This document shows positions 1-7,668 of a stretch of 64,000 bases of DNA, in pieces (position 1 is the first letter of the stretch; each line of letters opens with the position of its first letter). The notes under the pieces are model-generated. The model saw only the letters and a list, made by a program, of their open reading frames with translations, had not been told where the DNA came from and ran no database searches. This DNA is from JAGWBJ01 sp964291465 (GTDB lineage: Bacteria > Chloroflexota > Dehalococcoidia > Lucifugimonadales > JAGWBF01): contig OZ219936.1 of assembly GCA_964291465.2 (NCBI GenBank), positions 124,001 to 188,000 on the forward strand, read 5' to 3'. A program made the translations under genes and the position numbers.

Positions 1-404
1 AGGCCAGCGAGCACGACAACTGCGAGGACTGGCCCAAGGTCGTGTGGGTCGTCGACTCCAGCGTGGAGACCAACCTCGTTATGTTGAGCACCCTGCCCAC
101 CGACAAGGACAAGTACTGCGCCATCCCGGGGCGGTACGGGGCCCACAACCTCCACGAGAACCTACCGGTGCCCACCTCCCACGTTTCCGACACCATCGTG
201 TACAGCACCTTCTTCAATGCGGGCCTGCGGGTCCACGACATCTCCGACCCCTTCCGTCCCCAGGAGGTCGCCTACTTCGTGCCGCCGGTGCCCGCGGGCG
301 CCCGGGCCAACTCGGTGAACGACGTTTACGTGGACGAGGGGGAGCTGATCTACACCGTGGACCGGATAAAGGGCGGCCTCTACATCCTGGAGCCGGCCTG
401 GTAG
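1..404 (+). CDS. LVIVD-repeat beta-propeller protein, C-terminal fragment
   Basis: The reading frame enters from the left edge (first full codon at base 3) and stops at 404, leaving the last 133 residues. Seen: a repeat ending GLRVHDISDPFRPQEVAYF followed by a final strand pair ending GGLYILEPAW, the pattern of LVIVD repeats, which form propeller blades in bacterial surface or secreted proteins. No catalytic function is established for the family. The RidA-fold gene starts 5 bases downstream on the same strand, so the two are probably co-transcribed. The true start and any signal peptide lie outside the window. Confidence 0.75.
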   Translation, partial: ASEHDNCEDWPKVVWVVDSSVETNLVMLSTLPTDKDKYCAIPGRYGAHNLHENLPVPTSHVSDTIVYSTFFNAGLRVHDISDPFRPQEVAYFVPPVPAGARANSVNDVYVDEGELIYTVDRIKGGLYILEPAW

Positions 405-409
405 CCCTG

Positions 410-1615
410 ATGAGCCCCAAGCGCATAGCCGAGCCCGACCACTTTCCCTGGCTGGACTACCGGCGTTACACCTTCTCCCTGGGGGTCGAGAAGGCTGGGG
501 TGGTCTTCCTCTCGGGGGAGACGGCCAGCGAGTACGACGCGGCCAGCGACCGGGTGGTATGCCACGGAAACGTGGTGGAGCAGATGCGCCTGGCCTACGA
601 GAAGCTGAGGCTGTCGCTGGAGTCCCTGGGGGGCGGGTTCGACGACGTGGTCAAGACCGTTGACTACGTGGCGCCGGCCGGCCTCGCCGAGTACCGGGGC
701 ACGGCCGACGTGCGCCGGGAGCACTTCAAGGGCCGCTGGCCCGCCTCGACGGGCATCGTGGTGGAGCGCCTGCTGCGGTCAGACGCCCTGATCGAGGTGG
801 ACGCGGTGGCCGTCCTGGGCCACGAAAAGAAGCCCGTGGACCCCGGCTGGCCCCGTTACCAGCGGCTGACCTACGCTCCCGGCGTCAGGGCCGGAGACCT
901 GCTGTGCGTCTCCGGCTTCACCGGGGCTATCGAGGACGCCGACGGGCAGCGCAGGTACCCGGACTCCCCCTCCGAGCAGACCGCCGCCGCCCACGGCTTC
1001 ATCGGCCAGGTGCTGCACGCGGCGGGAGCGGGACCCGGGGACGTGGGGAAGTCCCTGGACTACATCACCCCCGCCTGCCTGGAGGGCTACGCCGCCGCCG
1101 GGGAGGCCAGGCACCAGTTCCCCAAGGACCGGCTGCCGGCCTCGACGGGCGTGGCGATCAACCGCCTGCTCCACCCCGACGCGCTGATCGAGGTCGAGGC
1201 CACGGCCGTGCTCGGAGCGCCGTGCCAGGAGATCGAGGTGCCCGGCTGGCTAGCCCCGGACGGGCCGCCCGCCCCGGCCGCCGTCCGCCAGGGGAGGTTC
1301 CTGTTCATCTCAGGGCAGACCGCTGTGGACCACAGGACGGGGGCCGTCGTCGGGGAGGGGGACGTCCTGGCCCAGACCACCCAGGTATACAGCAACCTGA
1401 AAGCCGTGCTGGAGGCGGCTGGTGGGTCGATGGCGGACGTAGTGAAGACCACGGAGCTCATCACTCCACCGGGACTGAGGGGATACCGAGGCGTGGGAGA
1501 CATACGGCGGAGGTTCTTCGGCGATGAGTTCCCCGCAGCCACCGGCGTGGTGGTCAGCTCCCTGCTGCGGCCCGAGCTGCTCATCCAGGTGGACGCCACC
1601 GCCATCCTCGACTAG
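410..1615 (+). CDS. Protein of three tandem RidA/YjgF domains
   Basis: 401 residues, about three times a single RidA domain (roughly 120-130). Repeats lie at about residues 18-140, 150-270 and 280-401. Each carries a DVVKT-like helix (DVVKTVDYVAP, DVGKSLDYITP, DVVKTTELITP), a PASTG or PAATG turn and a closing strand (LIEVDAVAVLG, LIEVEATAVLG, LIQVDATAILD). Canonical RidA, an enamine/imine deaminase, has an Arg in the PARS segment; here all three copies have Ser or Ala, so standard RidA chemistry is doubtful. RidA works as a trimer, so this may be a covalently linked trimer. ATG at 410 is chosen over the upstream frame extension because the preceding gene stops at 404. A MaoC-type gene follows 9 bases downstream. 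Confidence 0.85.
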   Translation: MSPKRIAEPDHFPWLDYRRYTFSLGVEKAGVVFLSGETASEYDAASDRVVCHGNVVEQMRLAYEKLRLSLESLGGGFDDVVKTVDYVAPAGLAEYRGTADVRREHFKGRWPASTGIVVERLLRSDALIEVDAVAVLGHEKKPVDPGWPRYQRLTYAPGVRAGDLLCVSGFTGAIEDADGQRRYPDSPSEQTAAAHGFIGQVLHAAGAGPGDVGKSLDYITPACLEGYAAAGEARHQFPKDRLPASTGVAINRLLHPDALIEVEATAVLGAPCQEIEVPGWLAPDGPPAPAAVRQGRFLFISGQTAVDHRTGAVVGEGDVLAQTTQVYSNLKAVLEAAGGSMADVVKTTELITPPGLRGYRGVGDIRRRFFGDEFPAATGVVVSSLLRPELLIQVDATAILD

Positions 1616-1624
1616 GGAGCGAGC

Positions 1625-2629
1625 ATGACGACACCCGGACCCTCGGCGCTGACCCCCGAGATCACGGCCCTCATAGGGCAGGAGTGGGTCTACCACGCGC
1701 CGGAGGAGATCGGGGCGGCCTCCATCCGCAAGTTCGCCCTTTCCATTGGGGACTCGAACCCCGTCTATTCCGACGGGGCCTACGCCTCCGGCACTTCTTA
1801 CGGGGGAATCATCGCGCCGCCCACCTTCGTGTGCGAGACGATGCAGTACATGGTCGGCGCGCTGGATGAGGCAGGGGGCCCCGCCGCAAGAGTCCAGCTT
1901 CCGCTGGGCCTGGAGATCCGCGGCTCCAACGACTACCAATTTTACCAGGCCCTACGCCCCGACGACCTGCTCACCGTCCGTTGGAGGGTGGCCGACATCC
2001 GGGAGCGGGACGGCAGCACGGGGAAGCTCCTCATCGTGACCTCGGAGATCAGCTACTGGAACCAACACGGTGCGCTGCTGGCCACCAACACAGAGACGAA
2101 CCTGTTCCGCGTGTCGGATGCCCCGTTGCGGGCCGGCCCGGCAGCCCCGCCGGAGGCCTCCTCCACAGGGGAGGGTCCGGGAAGCTCGACGCCTCCCCGC
2201 CGCCTAGACCGGCCCCTCTCGTTCCGGGACGTAGGCGACGGAGACCGGCTGCCGGAGCTGGAAAAGCGGATCAGCCTGCCCATGATGGTCTTTTACGCCG
2301 CGGCCACGTGGGACTTCCACCGGTACCACTATGACCTGGAATACGTTCGGGAGAAGGGGTTCGGCCGCCCCTTCGTGGACGGCCAGATGCTGGGGGCATT
2401 CCTGGCCCAGATGCTGTCCGACTGGACGGGCGACCCCGGGACCATACGCCGGCTGGGCTTCCGCTTCAGGGAGTTCGCCTTCCCCGGAGACACCCTCACC
2501 TGCCGGGGACGGGTGACGGGGAAGGAGGCCGGCGAAAACGGAGGCTCCGTGACCTGCGAGCTGTCCATCGTGCGGCAGGACGGCGCGCAGGTGCTGGGGC
2601 CGGGGCAAGCGGTATTGGCCCTGCCGTGA
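1625..2629 (+). CDS. MaoC-like dehydratase with two hotdog domains
   Basis: 334 residues. The N-terminal half (about 10-160) resembles the FAS1-type MaoC N-terminal dehydratase domain, with an IRKFALSIGDSNPVYSD stretch and an IIAPPTFVCE segment. The C-terminal half (about 215-330) is a second hotdog fold with the stretch THWDFHRYHYD-like (here TWDFHRYHYDLEYVREKG) and VDGQMLGAFLAQMLSDW. Two fused hotdogs are typical of hydratases acting on acyl-CoA thioesters. A shorter Pro-rich linker with charged residues separates them. The start ATG follows GGGAGCGAGC. The gene is co-directional with the RidA-fold gene, and its 3' end converges on the minus-strand HyuB gene 8 bases away. The substrate is unknown. 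Confidence 0.8.
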   Translation: MTTPGPSALTPEITALIGQEWVYHAPEEIGAASIRKFALSIGDSNPVYSDGAYASGTSYGGIIAPPTFVCETMQYMVGALDEAGGPAARVQLPLGLEIRGSNDYQFYQALRPDDLLTVRWRVADIRERDGSTGKLLIVTSEISYWNQHGALLATNTETNLFRVSDAPLRAGPAAPPEASSTGEGPGSSTPPRRLDRPLSFRDVGDGDRLPELEKRISLPMMVFYAAATWDFHRYHYDLEYVREKGFGRPFVDGQMLGAFLAQMLSDWTGDPGTIRRLGFRFREFAFPGDTLTCRGRVTGKEAGENGGSVTCELSIVRQDGAQVLGPGQAVLALP

Positions 2630-2637
2630 TGCGGTGA

Positions 2638-4383
2638 CTACCCGGCGGGCCGCCGCTCCCGCCTGAGCAGTGCCGTGGCTTCCACGTCCACCGTCAGCCC
2701 GTCGACTACCACGGCGTAGTCCCGCCGGGCGCCCTCCACCGTCACCTTTTCGTTCAGCACGTCGTCGAGCACCAGGGCCGGGTCCCGCTCCAGGGGGTCT
2801 CCGAAGCCGCCGCCGCCCCCGGAGACGATGGTGACCACGTCCGAGGCGTCCACGGGGATGAACGCCCCCTCCCTGGGCAGCTCCTGGGACTCGGACCCGT
2901 CGAGGTTGCGCACGATGCGCGTGAGGGTGCCGTCGCTGGCCCCCAGAAGGCCGGGCCCGGGGACCTTGTGCCGGTTGGAGTGGGTCCCCACATAGGTATC
3001 CACCAGCATCCGGTAGTCCTTCCGAATCCCCACACCGCCCCTGAACCGCCCGGCCCCCGCCGAGTCGGGTATGTACTCCAAGCGGTCGGCCATCATGGGG
3101 AACTCCAGCTCCATGGCCTCTATGGGCAGGTTGGACGCGGTATGCACGCCCTCGATGCCGTCCTTGACGGGCCTGGCCCCGCCGCCGCCAGCCAGCGTCT
3201 CGTAGTAGATGAAGGTGGGCGGGCCCTGGCTGCTGAACCCCATTCCGTGGACGCCGTGACTGCCCGCCTCCAGGTTGGAGTCGGTAGCTGCCCTGTCGCT
3301 GGAACCGCCGAGGGCGGCGAAGAGGAGGTCCGGGAGCTGGGAGCACACCTCGAACCGCGCCCCCACCGGCGAGGGGGGCCTGGGATTGAGTATTGACCCC
3401 TCGGGGATGATCATCTCGATGGGCCTCCAGAACCCGTCGTTGCCCAGGGCGCTGGGGTCCAGCAGGGAGCGCAGGACCCAATAGGCGCAGGCGGCCGTCC
3501 CCGAGTAGGGGTTGTTGAGGCCCCACCTGGCGGGCCCGCCGGTGCCGGTATAGTCCAGGGTGATGGTGGGCTGGGGTTCGTGCTTCACCGTGACCTTCAC
3601 CCTCATGGGGATGGGCTCGTCGCTGTCCAGGTCATCGTCCAGGTAGTCCACGGCCTCGTAGACGCCCTCCCTCAACCGCCGGATGCCCTCGCGCACCTTG
3701 GTCTCGGAGACCCGGAGCAGCTCGTCCATGCCCGAGCGCAGCACATCGATGCCGTACCGCTGGGCCAGCTCCTGCATCCGGCGCACGCCCACCTGGACCG
3801 AGCCCACCTGGGCGCGGATATCCCCGTCCCGGCCATCGGGGTCCCGCACGTTCAGCAGGACCACCTCGAGCACCTCCCGTTGGAGCTCTCCGGCCCTGTA
3901 CATGCGGATGGGGGGATACCGGATGGCCTCCTGGTATATCTCCGTGGCGTCGCCCAGAGCGCACTGGCCCGGGGCCTTGCCGCCCACGTCGGGCCAGTGG
4001 CCGGTGTTGCCCACGAAGCCCAGGAGCTCGCCGCCGTGGAACACGGGGCCCACGAAGGTCACGTCGGCCAGGTGGGACGGGCCGCCGCTGTAGGGGTCGT
4101 TGACCATGAACACGTCGCCTTCCCGGATGGCCTCCCTGGGGAACCGCTCCAGGATGGCGGACCCGGTGAACATGAAGGAGCTCATGTGCACCGGCTGGCT
4201 GATGTCCCCGATGCAGACGATGCGGCCGTCGGCGTCCAGGATGACGCTGGAGCAGTCCTGCCGCTCCTTGATGTTGGTGGAGTACGCCGACTTTATCAGC
4301 GCCGCCAGTATCTCGTCGGCGATGGAGACCAATGCGTTGCCCAGGACCTCGGTGGTCACGGGGTTCAGTCTGGCGCCGGCCAT
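2638..4383 (-). CDS. hyuB: Hydantoinase B/oxoprolinase family protein (HyuB), copy 1
   Basis: 581 residues, the normal length for HyuB. Hallmarks seen: NPVTTEVLGNALVSIADE at the N-terminus, SCSSVI-like segment (QDCSSVILDADG), VMVNDPYSGGPSHLADVTF, a GFVGNTGHWPDVGG metal-site-like segment and the C-terminal GGGGGFGDPLERDP motif. HyuB pairs with HyuA in ATP-dependent opening of hydantoins, 5-oxoproline or related cyclic amides; the related acetone carboxylase beta subunit shares the fold. Start 4383 follows AGGGAGGTG in the leader. It lies 44 bases downstream of the hydantoinase gene on the same strand, and no HyuA is adjacent, which is unusual. The exact substrate is unknown. Confidence 0.92.
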   Translation of the reverse strand: MAGARLNPVTTEVLGNALVSIADEILAALIKSAYSTNIKERQDCSSVILDADGRIVCIGDISQPVHMSSFMFTGSAILERFPREAIREGDVFMVNDPYSGGPSHLADVTFVGPVFHGGELLGFVGNTGHWPDVGGKAPGQCALGDATEIYQEAIRYPPIRMYRAGELQREVLEVVLLNVRDPDGRDGDIRAQVGSVQVGVRRMQELAQRYGIDVLRSGMDELLRVSETKVREGIRRLREGVYEAVDYLDDDLDSDEPIPMRVKVTVKHEPQPTITLDYTGTGGPARWGLNNPYSGTAACAYWVLRSLLDPSALGNDGFWRPIEMIIPEGSILNPRPPSPVGARFEVCSQLPDLLFAALGGSSDRAATDSNLEAGSHGVHGMGFSSQGPPTFIYYETLAGGGGARPVKDGIEGVHTASNLPIEAMELEFPMMADRLEYIPDSAGAGRFRGGVGIRKDYRMLVDTYVGTHSNRHKVPGPGLLGASDGTLTRIVRNLDGSESQELPREGAFIPVDASDVVTIVSGGGGGFGDPLERDPALVLDDVLNEKVTVEGARRDYAVVVDGLTVDVEATALLRRERRPAG

Positions 4384-4427
4384 CGGCACCTCCCTTCGCG
4401 CGTCCGTTGGTGGAGGGGGAGCCGCGC

Positions 4428-5882
4428 CTACGGCCGGCTGATCTGGTGCCCGCCCCGGGCGTAGGAGGCGGTATTGGGGTCGCCGGGCAGGAACTCGCCG
4501 CGGCCCTTGGTGCCCACGACCTCGTCGTTCTCGATGACCACGTGGCCCCGGGACATGGTCAGGTCGGGCATGCCCAGCAGCTTGAAGCCGTCGAAGGCCG
4601 AGTGGTCGGTGTTCCCGTGCTGGCCGTCCACCACATGCACCCTGCCCGGGTCCCAGACCACCAGGTCGGCGTCGGACCCCGGGTTGAGGGAGCCCTTCTT
4701 GGGATAGAGGCCGAAGAGCTTGGCGGGGTTCTCGCAGAACACCTGCACCAACCTGGGCAGCGTGATGCGGCCCCTGTTCACCCCGTAGCTCCAGACCACG
4801 GGCACCATGAACTCGATGGTGTTCAGGCCGTAGCGGCCCTCGAAGATGTTCTCCCCGGTGGCGCCGGCGGGCGTGTCCTTGAGGGTGGCGTCCATGCCGC
4901 CGGTCAGCTTCTGGCGCTTGAGGGTGCCGCCGGAATCGCTGGCGATGGTGTCGATGGTGCCGTCGGCCAGGGCGGCCCACAGGGCCTCGCAGTCATCCGC
5001 CTCACGCAGGGGAGGGCCGACCTTGCCTATGGGCCCCTTGGTCAGCACCTCGTCGTTGGTCAGAGTCAGGTAGTGGGGGCAGGTCTCAGCGAACATTTTG
5101 AGGCCCTCACCCTTGTACCGGCGCACCACGGCCATGGCCTCCTTGGTGCTGAGGTGCACCGGGTAGAGGGGGCAGTCCAGCACCTGGGAGAACACGGCCG
5201 AACGGTTCACTCCCTCGGCCTCCAGTATGTTGGGCTGGGAGCGGAGGAAGTAGGGGGGCGAGGTGTTCCCCTCCGCGGTGTACTGGTCTATCAGGAAGTC
5301 GATGCATGGCCCGTTCTCGGCGTGGACCATGGCCATGCCCCCATCCTTGGACGCCAGGTCCATGATGCGGATCATGTTGTCCTCGGGGATCTCCATGCCC
5401 CGGCGCCGGTAGGCCAGGAACATCTTGAAGGAGATGACGCCCATGCGGATGATCTCCCCCACGGACTTGTTGAAGCTGTCCCCGTCCGCCGGAGTGTAGG
5501 TGCCGTGGATGGCGTAGTCCAGGTATGAGAGCCTCTCGGCCTCGTCGATGAACTGCTTGATGACGTCCGCCGTGTAGCCTTCGAACCCCCAGGACCTGAC
5601 GTTCCCCACAAAGGCGATGACGGTGGTTATGCCCCCGTAGGCCGCGGTGATGGAGTAGTCGTCCATCTTGTCGTTGTAGACCGGATGGCAATGGGAGTCG
5701 ATGGCCCCGGGGAGCACGTACTTGCCGGTGGCGTCGATGATCCTGCCGGCCTCCCTGGACGGGTCGTCGGTCAGCTCCACGACCTTGCCTTCCCTGATGA
5801 CCACGTCCCGGCGGGTGATGTCCTGGCCGGTGACCAGCATCCCTCCCCTGACTATCACGTCGGCCCTGGTACTGGTTGTCAT
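4428..5882 (-). CDS. Dihydropyrimidinase/hydantoinase-type cyclic amidohydrolase
   Basis: 484 residues, typical for D-hydantoinases and dihydropyrimidinases, which hydrolyse five- or six-membered cyclic amides with a binuclear metal centre. Metal ligands visible: H64 and H66 (IDSHCHP), the probable carboxylated K153 (VISFKMFLAY), H187 (MVHAENG), H243 (PVHLSTKEA) and D316 (IASDSGG). The substrate tetrad around D316 is ASDSGGT instead of the common TDH, so specificity may differ from the classical enzymes. It is the first gene of a two-gene minus-strand operon with HyuB, with a good promoter at 5967-5995. No signal peptide; cytoplasmic. Confidence 0.92.
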   Translation of the reverse strand: MTTSTRADVIVRGGMLVTGQDITRRDVVIREGKVVELTDDPSREAGRIIDATGKYVLPGAIDSHCHPVYNDKMDDYSITAAYGGITTVIAFVGNVRSWGFEGYTADVIKQFIDEAERLSYLDYAIHGTYTPADGDSFNKSVGEIIRMGVISFKMFLAYRRRGMEIPEDNMIRIMDLASKDGGMAMVHAENGPCIDFLIDQYTAEGNTSPPYFLRSQPNILEAEGVNRSAVFSQVLDCPLYPVHLSTKEAMAVVRRYKGEGLKMFAETCPHYLTLTNDEVLTKGPIGKVGPPLREADDCEALWAALADGTIDTIASDSGGTLKRQKLTGGMDATLKDTPAGATGENIFEGRYGLNTIEFMVPVVWSYGVNRGRITLPRLVQVFCENPAKLFGLYPKKGSLNPGSDADLVVWDPGRVHVVDGQHGNTDHSAFDGFKLLGMPDLTMSRGHVVIENDEVVGTKGRGEFLPGDPNTASYARGGHQISRP

Positions 5883-5907
5883 GGCAGACTCTCGCTTTCA
5901 GGCAGTC

Positions 5908-5966
5908 TTGTTGGACAGCCGTTTTGCTGGACAGCCCCGTTGTTGGACAGCCCCGTTGCTGGACAG
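5908..5966. repeat. 16-bp tandem repeat, four units, in the hydantoinase leader
   Basis: Unit TTGYTGGACAGCCCCG starts at 5908, 5924, 5940 and 5956. Units 2 and 3 are nearly identical, unit 1 has one substitution pair near its end and unit 4 is cut after 11 bases. The array lies between the -10 element (5967-5972) and the start codon (5882), so it makes up most of the 5' untranslated leader of the amidohydrolase transcript. Function unknown; it may be a slippage product or a site for RNA-level control. Confidence 0.85.
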
Positions 5967-5995
5967 AATGTAGCACGTGAGGCGGGCTGGTTCAA
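5967..5995 (-). promoter_or_regulatory. Promoter of the hydantoinase-hyuB operon
   Basis: Minus-strand TTGAAC (5995-5990), a 17-base spacer and TACATT (5972-5967), preceded by TGC to give an extended -10. This is a near-consensus housekeeping-sigma promoter. Predicted transcription start about 5960, inside the tandem repeat, giving a leader of roughly 75-80 bases before the start codon at 5882. Confidence 0.7.
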
Positions 5996-6004
5996 GGGGA
6001 CGGG

Positions 6005-6319
6005 CTAGGCGAACCGTGGAGGTGGGTAGAGCCGGGACCAGGGGAGGAGGGCGTTGAGGATATCTTCGGTTTCGGGGATGGCGTTCCGGCTCCGGCACCT
6101 GTTCAGGTACTTGTGGACTGCCATGAAGGTGGGGAGCCGGAACCCGGCGGAGGCCACCCTGCGGATAAGGGCATGGGAGTCGGGCGGAGCCCGGTGCTCG
6201 GCGTAGGCCACGGCGCATTCGAGAGAAAACTCATCGGCCAGTCGGCGAATGCGGAGGACGGCGAGCGGGCGAGCCATCTTCCGGCGGAGGGCGTTGACGC
6301 GGGCTCTCAGGGCGTTCAT
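6005..6319 (-). CDS. Hypothetical 104-residue basic protein
   Basis: I do not recognise this protein. It is rich in Arg and Ala, begins MNALRARVNALRRKMARPLA and is predicted mostly helical. It contains no membrane segment or catalytic motif I can name. ATG at 6319 follows GGAGCACCAT, a reasonable ribosome site. It lies 19 bases downstream of the helix-turn-helix gene on the same strand, so the pair is likely one transcript. The shared orientation and small size suggest an accessory pair, perhaps remnants of a mobile element, but nothing in the sequence proves this. Confidence 0.6.
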   Translation of the reverse strand: MNALRARVNALRRKMARPLAVLRIRRLADEFSLECAVAYAEHRAPPDSHALIRRVASAGFRLPTFMAVHKYLNRCRSRNAIPETEDILNALLPWSRLYPPPRFA

Positions 6320-6338
6320 ATGGTGCTCCTCTCCAGGT

Positions 6339-6767
6339 CTATTTGGGGGGCAGGTCCATTTTGGAGGAGGGATGGGCAGCCCATAGGGGTATGACTTCTT
6401 CCAGCTCCTGAACCTGCTTTCTGAGGTCCTCGATCTCGGAAATCCGGACAGCGAAGGACATGGCGTAGCGGGCGGCGCGGAGGCGGACGGCCTTATCGGG
6501 GTCCTCCATGGCGTCGGCCAGGACTGAGACGCTGCGAAGCATGAGTCCCTGGAGCTCCCGGCGGGCCAACTCGGCTGACTGCTGGCGGATTCGGCTGAGC
6601 TCGCCGCGGAAGTCATCGTCTTCCATCCAGCGGTAAATTGTGCTCTGCCCTACCCCGGAGGCGCGGGCGGCCTGAGCCACGGAGGGGGAGGCGGCGATGA
6701 TGGAGAGGGCGGACTGCTGGCGAAGGGTAAGGGGGGAATTTTCGACTTCCCTCTCATTTCCTCTCAT
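6339..6767 (-). CDS. Helix-turn-helix protein (terminase-small-subunit-like HTH)
   Basis: 142 residues. Residues about 12-55 (LTLRQQSALSIIAASPSVAQAARASGVGQSTIYRWM, read in pieces) form a homeodomain-like helix-turn-helix of the kind in transposase and phage small-terminase N-termini. It is followed by a long charged helix ending in a coiled-coil-like ISEIEDLRKQVQELEEV stretch. ATG 6767 is preferred over the upstream ATG at 6926 because GGGAG lies just before it and the extension is low-complexity. A DNA-binding role is inferred. It precedes the 104-residue protein and sits beside a repeat-rich gene-free stretch, consistent with an accessory origin. Confidence 0.65.
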   Translation of the reverse strand: MRGNEREVENSPLTLRQQSALSIIAASPSVAQAARASGVGQSTIYRWMEDDDFRGELSRIRQQSAELARRELQGLMLRSVSVLADAMEDPDKAVRLRAARYAMSFAVRISEIEDLRKQVQELEEVIPLWAAHPSSKMDLPPK

Positions 6768-7223
6768 TTTCTCCCACTCTGCAGCGGGTATCGACTTCCC
6801 CGACCCTGGGTCCCTGCCCCGTATCGAGCACGAGGCAGGCTCTGGGCTGGGATGACGGTGGGGTCCGGGTGCATTGGCCGGGTCGGATGGCCGGGGTAGC
6901 TTGGTCCTGATGCGGCTTTTTGGCATTGGGCTGACCTGGTGCCTCGGTGGCGGGGTTGGATTTGGTCGTCAGACCATGTTCTTATGGTAGAGCGTAGGTG
7001 CCGGGGTGGGGAAGGGGCGCGTGTCATCCCCTCACCGTGCCTGGGTCCGGACCCGAGGGCCGGAACGACGCCCTCACCCCTGACCCTCTCCCTGGGGGAG
7101 AGGGGGAACAGGTCACGCACGGGCGATGGCGCATATGCTGACGCAGAGGGAGGAACGTATCCATGCCGGCGAGTACTGTGCCTCTGGGCCCTGTGGCGTG
7201 GCAAACTTGTCGGAGGGCGCCTG

Positions 7224-7255
7224 AGATTCCTCGCCTACGGCTCGGAATGACAGGC
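7224..7255. repeat. 32-base dispersed repeat, copy 1
   Basis: The sequence from AGATTCCTCGCC to GAATGACAGGC recurs exactly at 22959-22990 in the same orientation, 15.7 kb away, again in an intergenic gap. The two copies diverge immediately outside this core. It is part of a repeat family with the unit at 7321 and 27482, as all carry a CTCGG...TGAC-like core. Confidence 0.85.
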
Positions 7256-7320
7256 TGGAAGACTCGGAATCACTATGGCATTGGTAAGACCACACAAGGG
7301 GATGAACACGGCGGTGCGAT

Positions 7321-7364
7321 CCTCACCGTCATTCCGGCCCCCGAGCCGGAAGCCAGGGGTGAGG
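7321..7364 (+). repeat. REP-like palindromic repeat, copy 1
   Basis: About 44 bases bounded by CCTCAC and GTGAGG, with an interior GTCATTCCGG...CCGGAAGCC partial dyad. A close copy, with about five differences and a one-base gap, lies on the opposite strand at 27482-27524. Intergenic position, dyad symmetry and dispersal fit a REP or MITE-like element; no associated transposase is in the window. Confidence 0.7.
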
Positions 7365-7373
7365 GTCCTCCTT

Positions 7374-7407
7374 CCTTACGCGCTGGCAGGCCTTACGCGC
7401 TGGCAGG
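7374..7407. repeat. 17-base direct repeat, two copies
   Basis: CCTTACGCGCTGGCAGG occurs at 7374-7390 and again at 7391-7407 with no gap. It is inside the gene-free repeat-rich stretch and has no apparent coding or regulatory role. Confidence 0.75.
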
Positions 7408-7668
7408 CACGACTGGTGCGGCCCCTCGCCACCCCTAGGTCCCGGCCTTCGCCGGGACGACGGGATGGGTGATTCCAGCCTACGCCGACCTGCAGGGGCT
7501 TCTCTTGTGGGCGCCCACGAGGGACGCCCCCACGACGGGACCCGGCAATGGGCTATTCTCGGAGGAACGAGGTGGGGGTCGGAGTGGCATACGCAGCGCG
7601 TTCTATTTCGCAGGAGATGGGGCGCAGGAGTAATGGCGCGCAGGAGTGATGGCAAGTGTGAACAGATC

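Larger units (their letters stand above)
6768..7668. other. Gene-free stretch rich in short repeats
   Basis: About 900 bases without a credible gene; open frames here lack ribosome sites and family motifs. It holds an inverted repeat CCCTCTCCCTGGGGGAGAGG at about 7083-7103, a 32-base dispersed repeat (7224-7255), an imperfect palindromic REP-like unit (7321-7364) and a 17-base direct repeat (7374-7407). The segment looks like a repeat landing site between the HTH pair and the MFS gene. I see no tRNA or other RNA gene. Confidence 0.6.

Noticed and set aside
6768..7668. tRNA or other structured RNA gene in the gene-free stretch
   Set aside because: No cloverleaf-like arrangement was found; the inverted repeats are explained by repeat elements.
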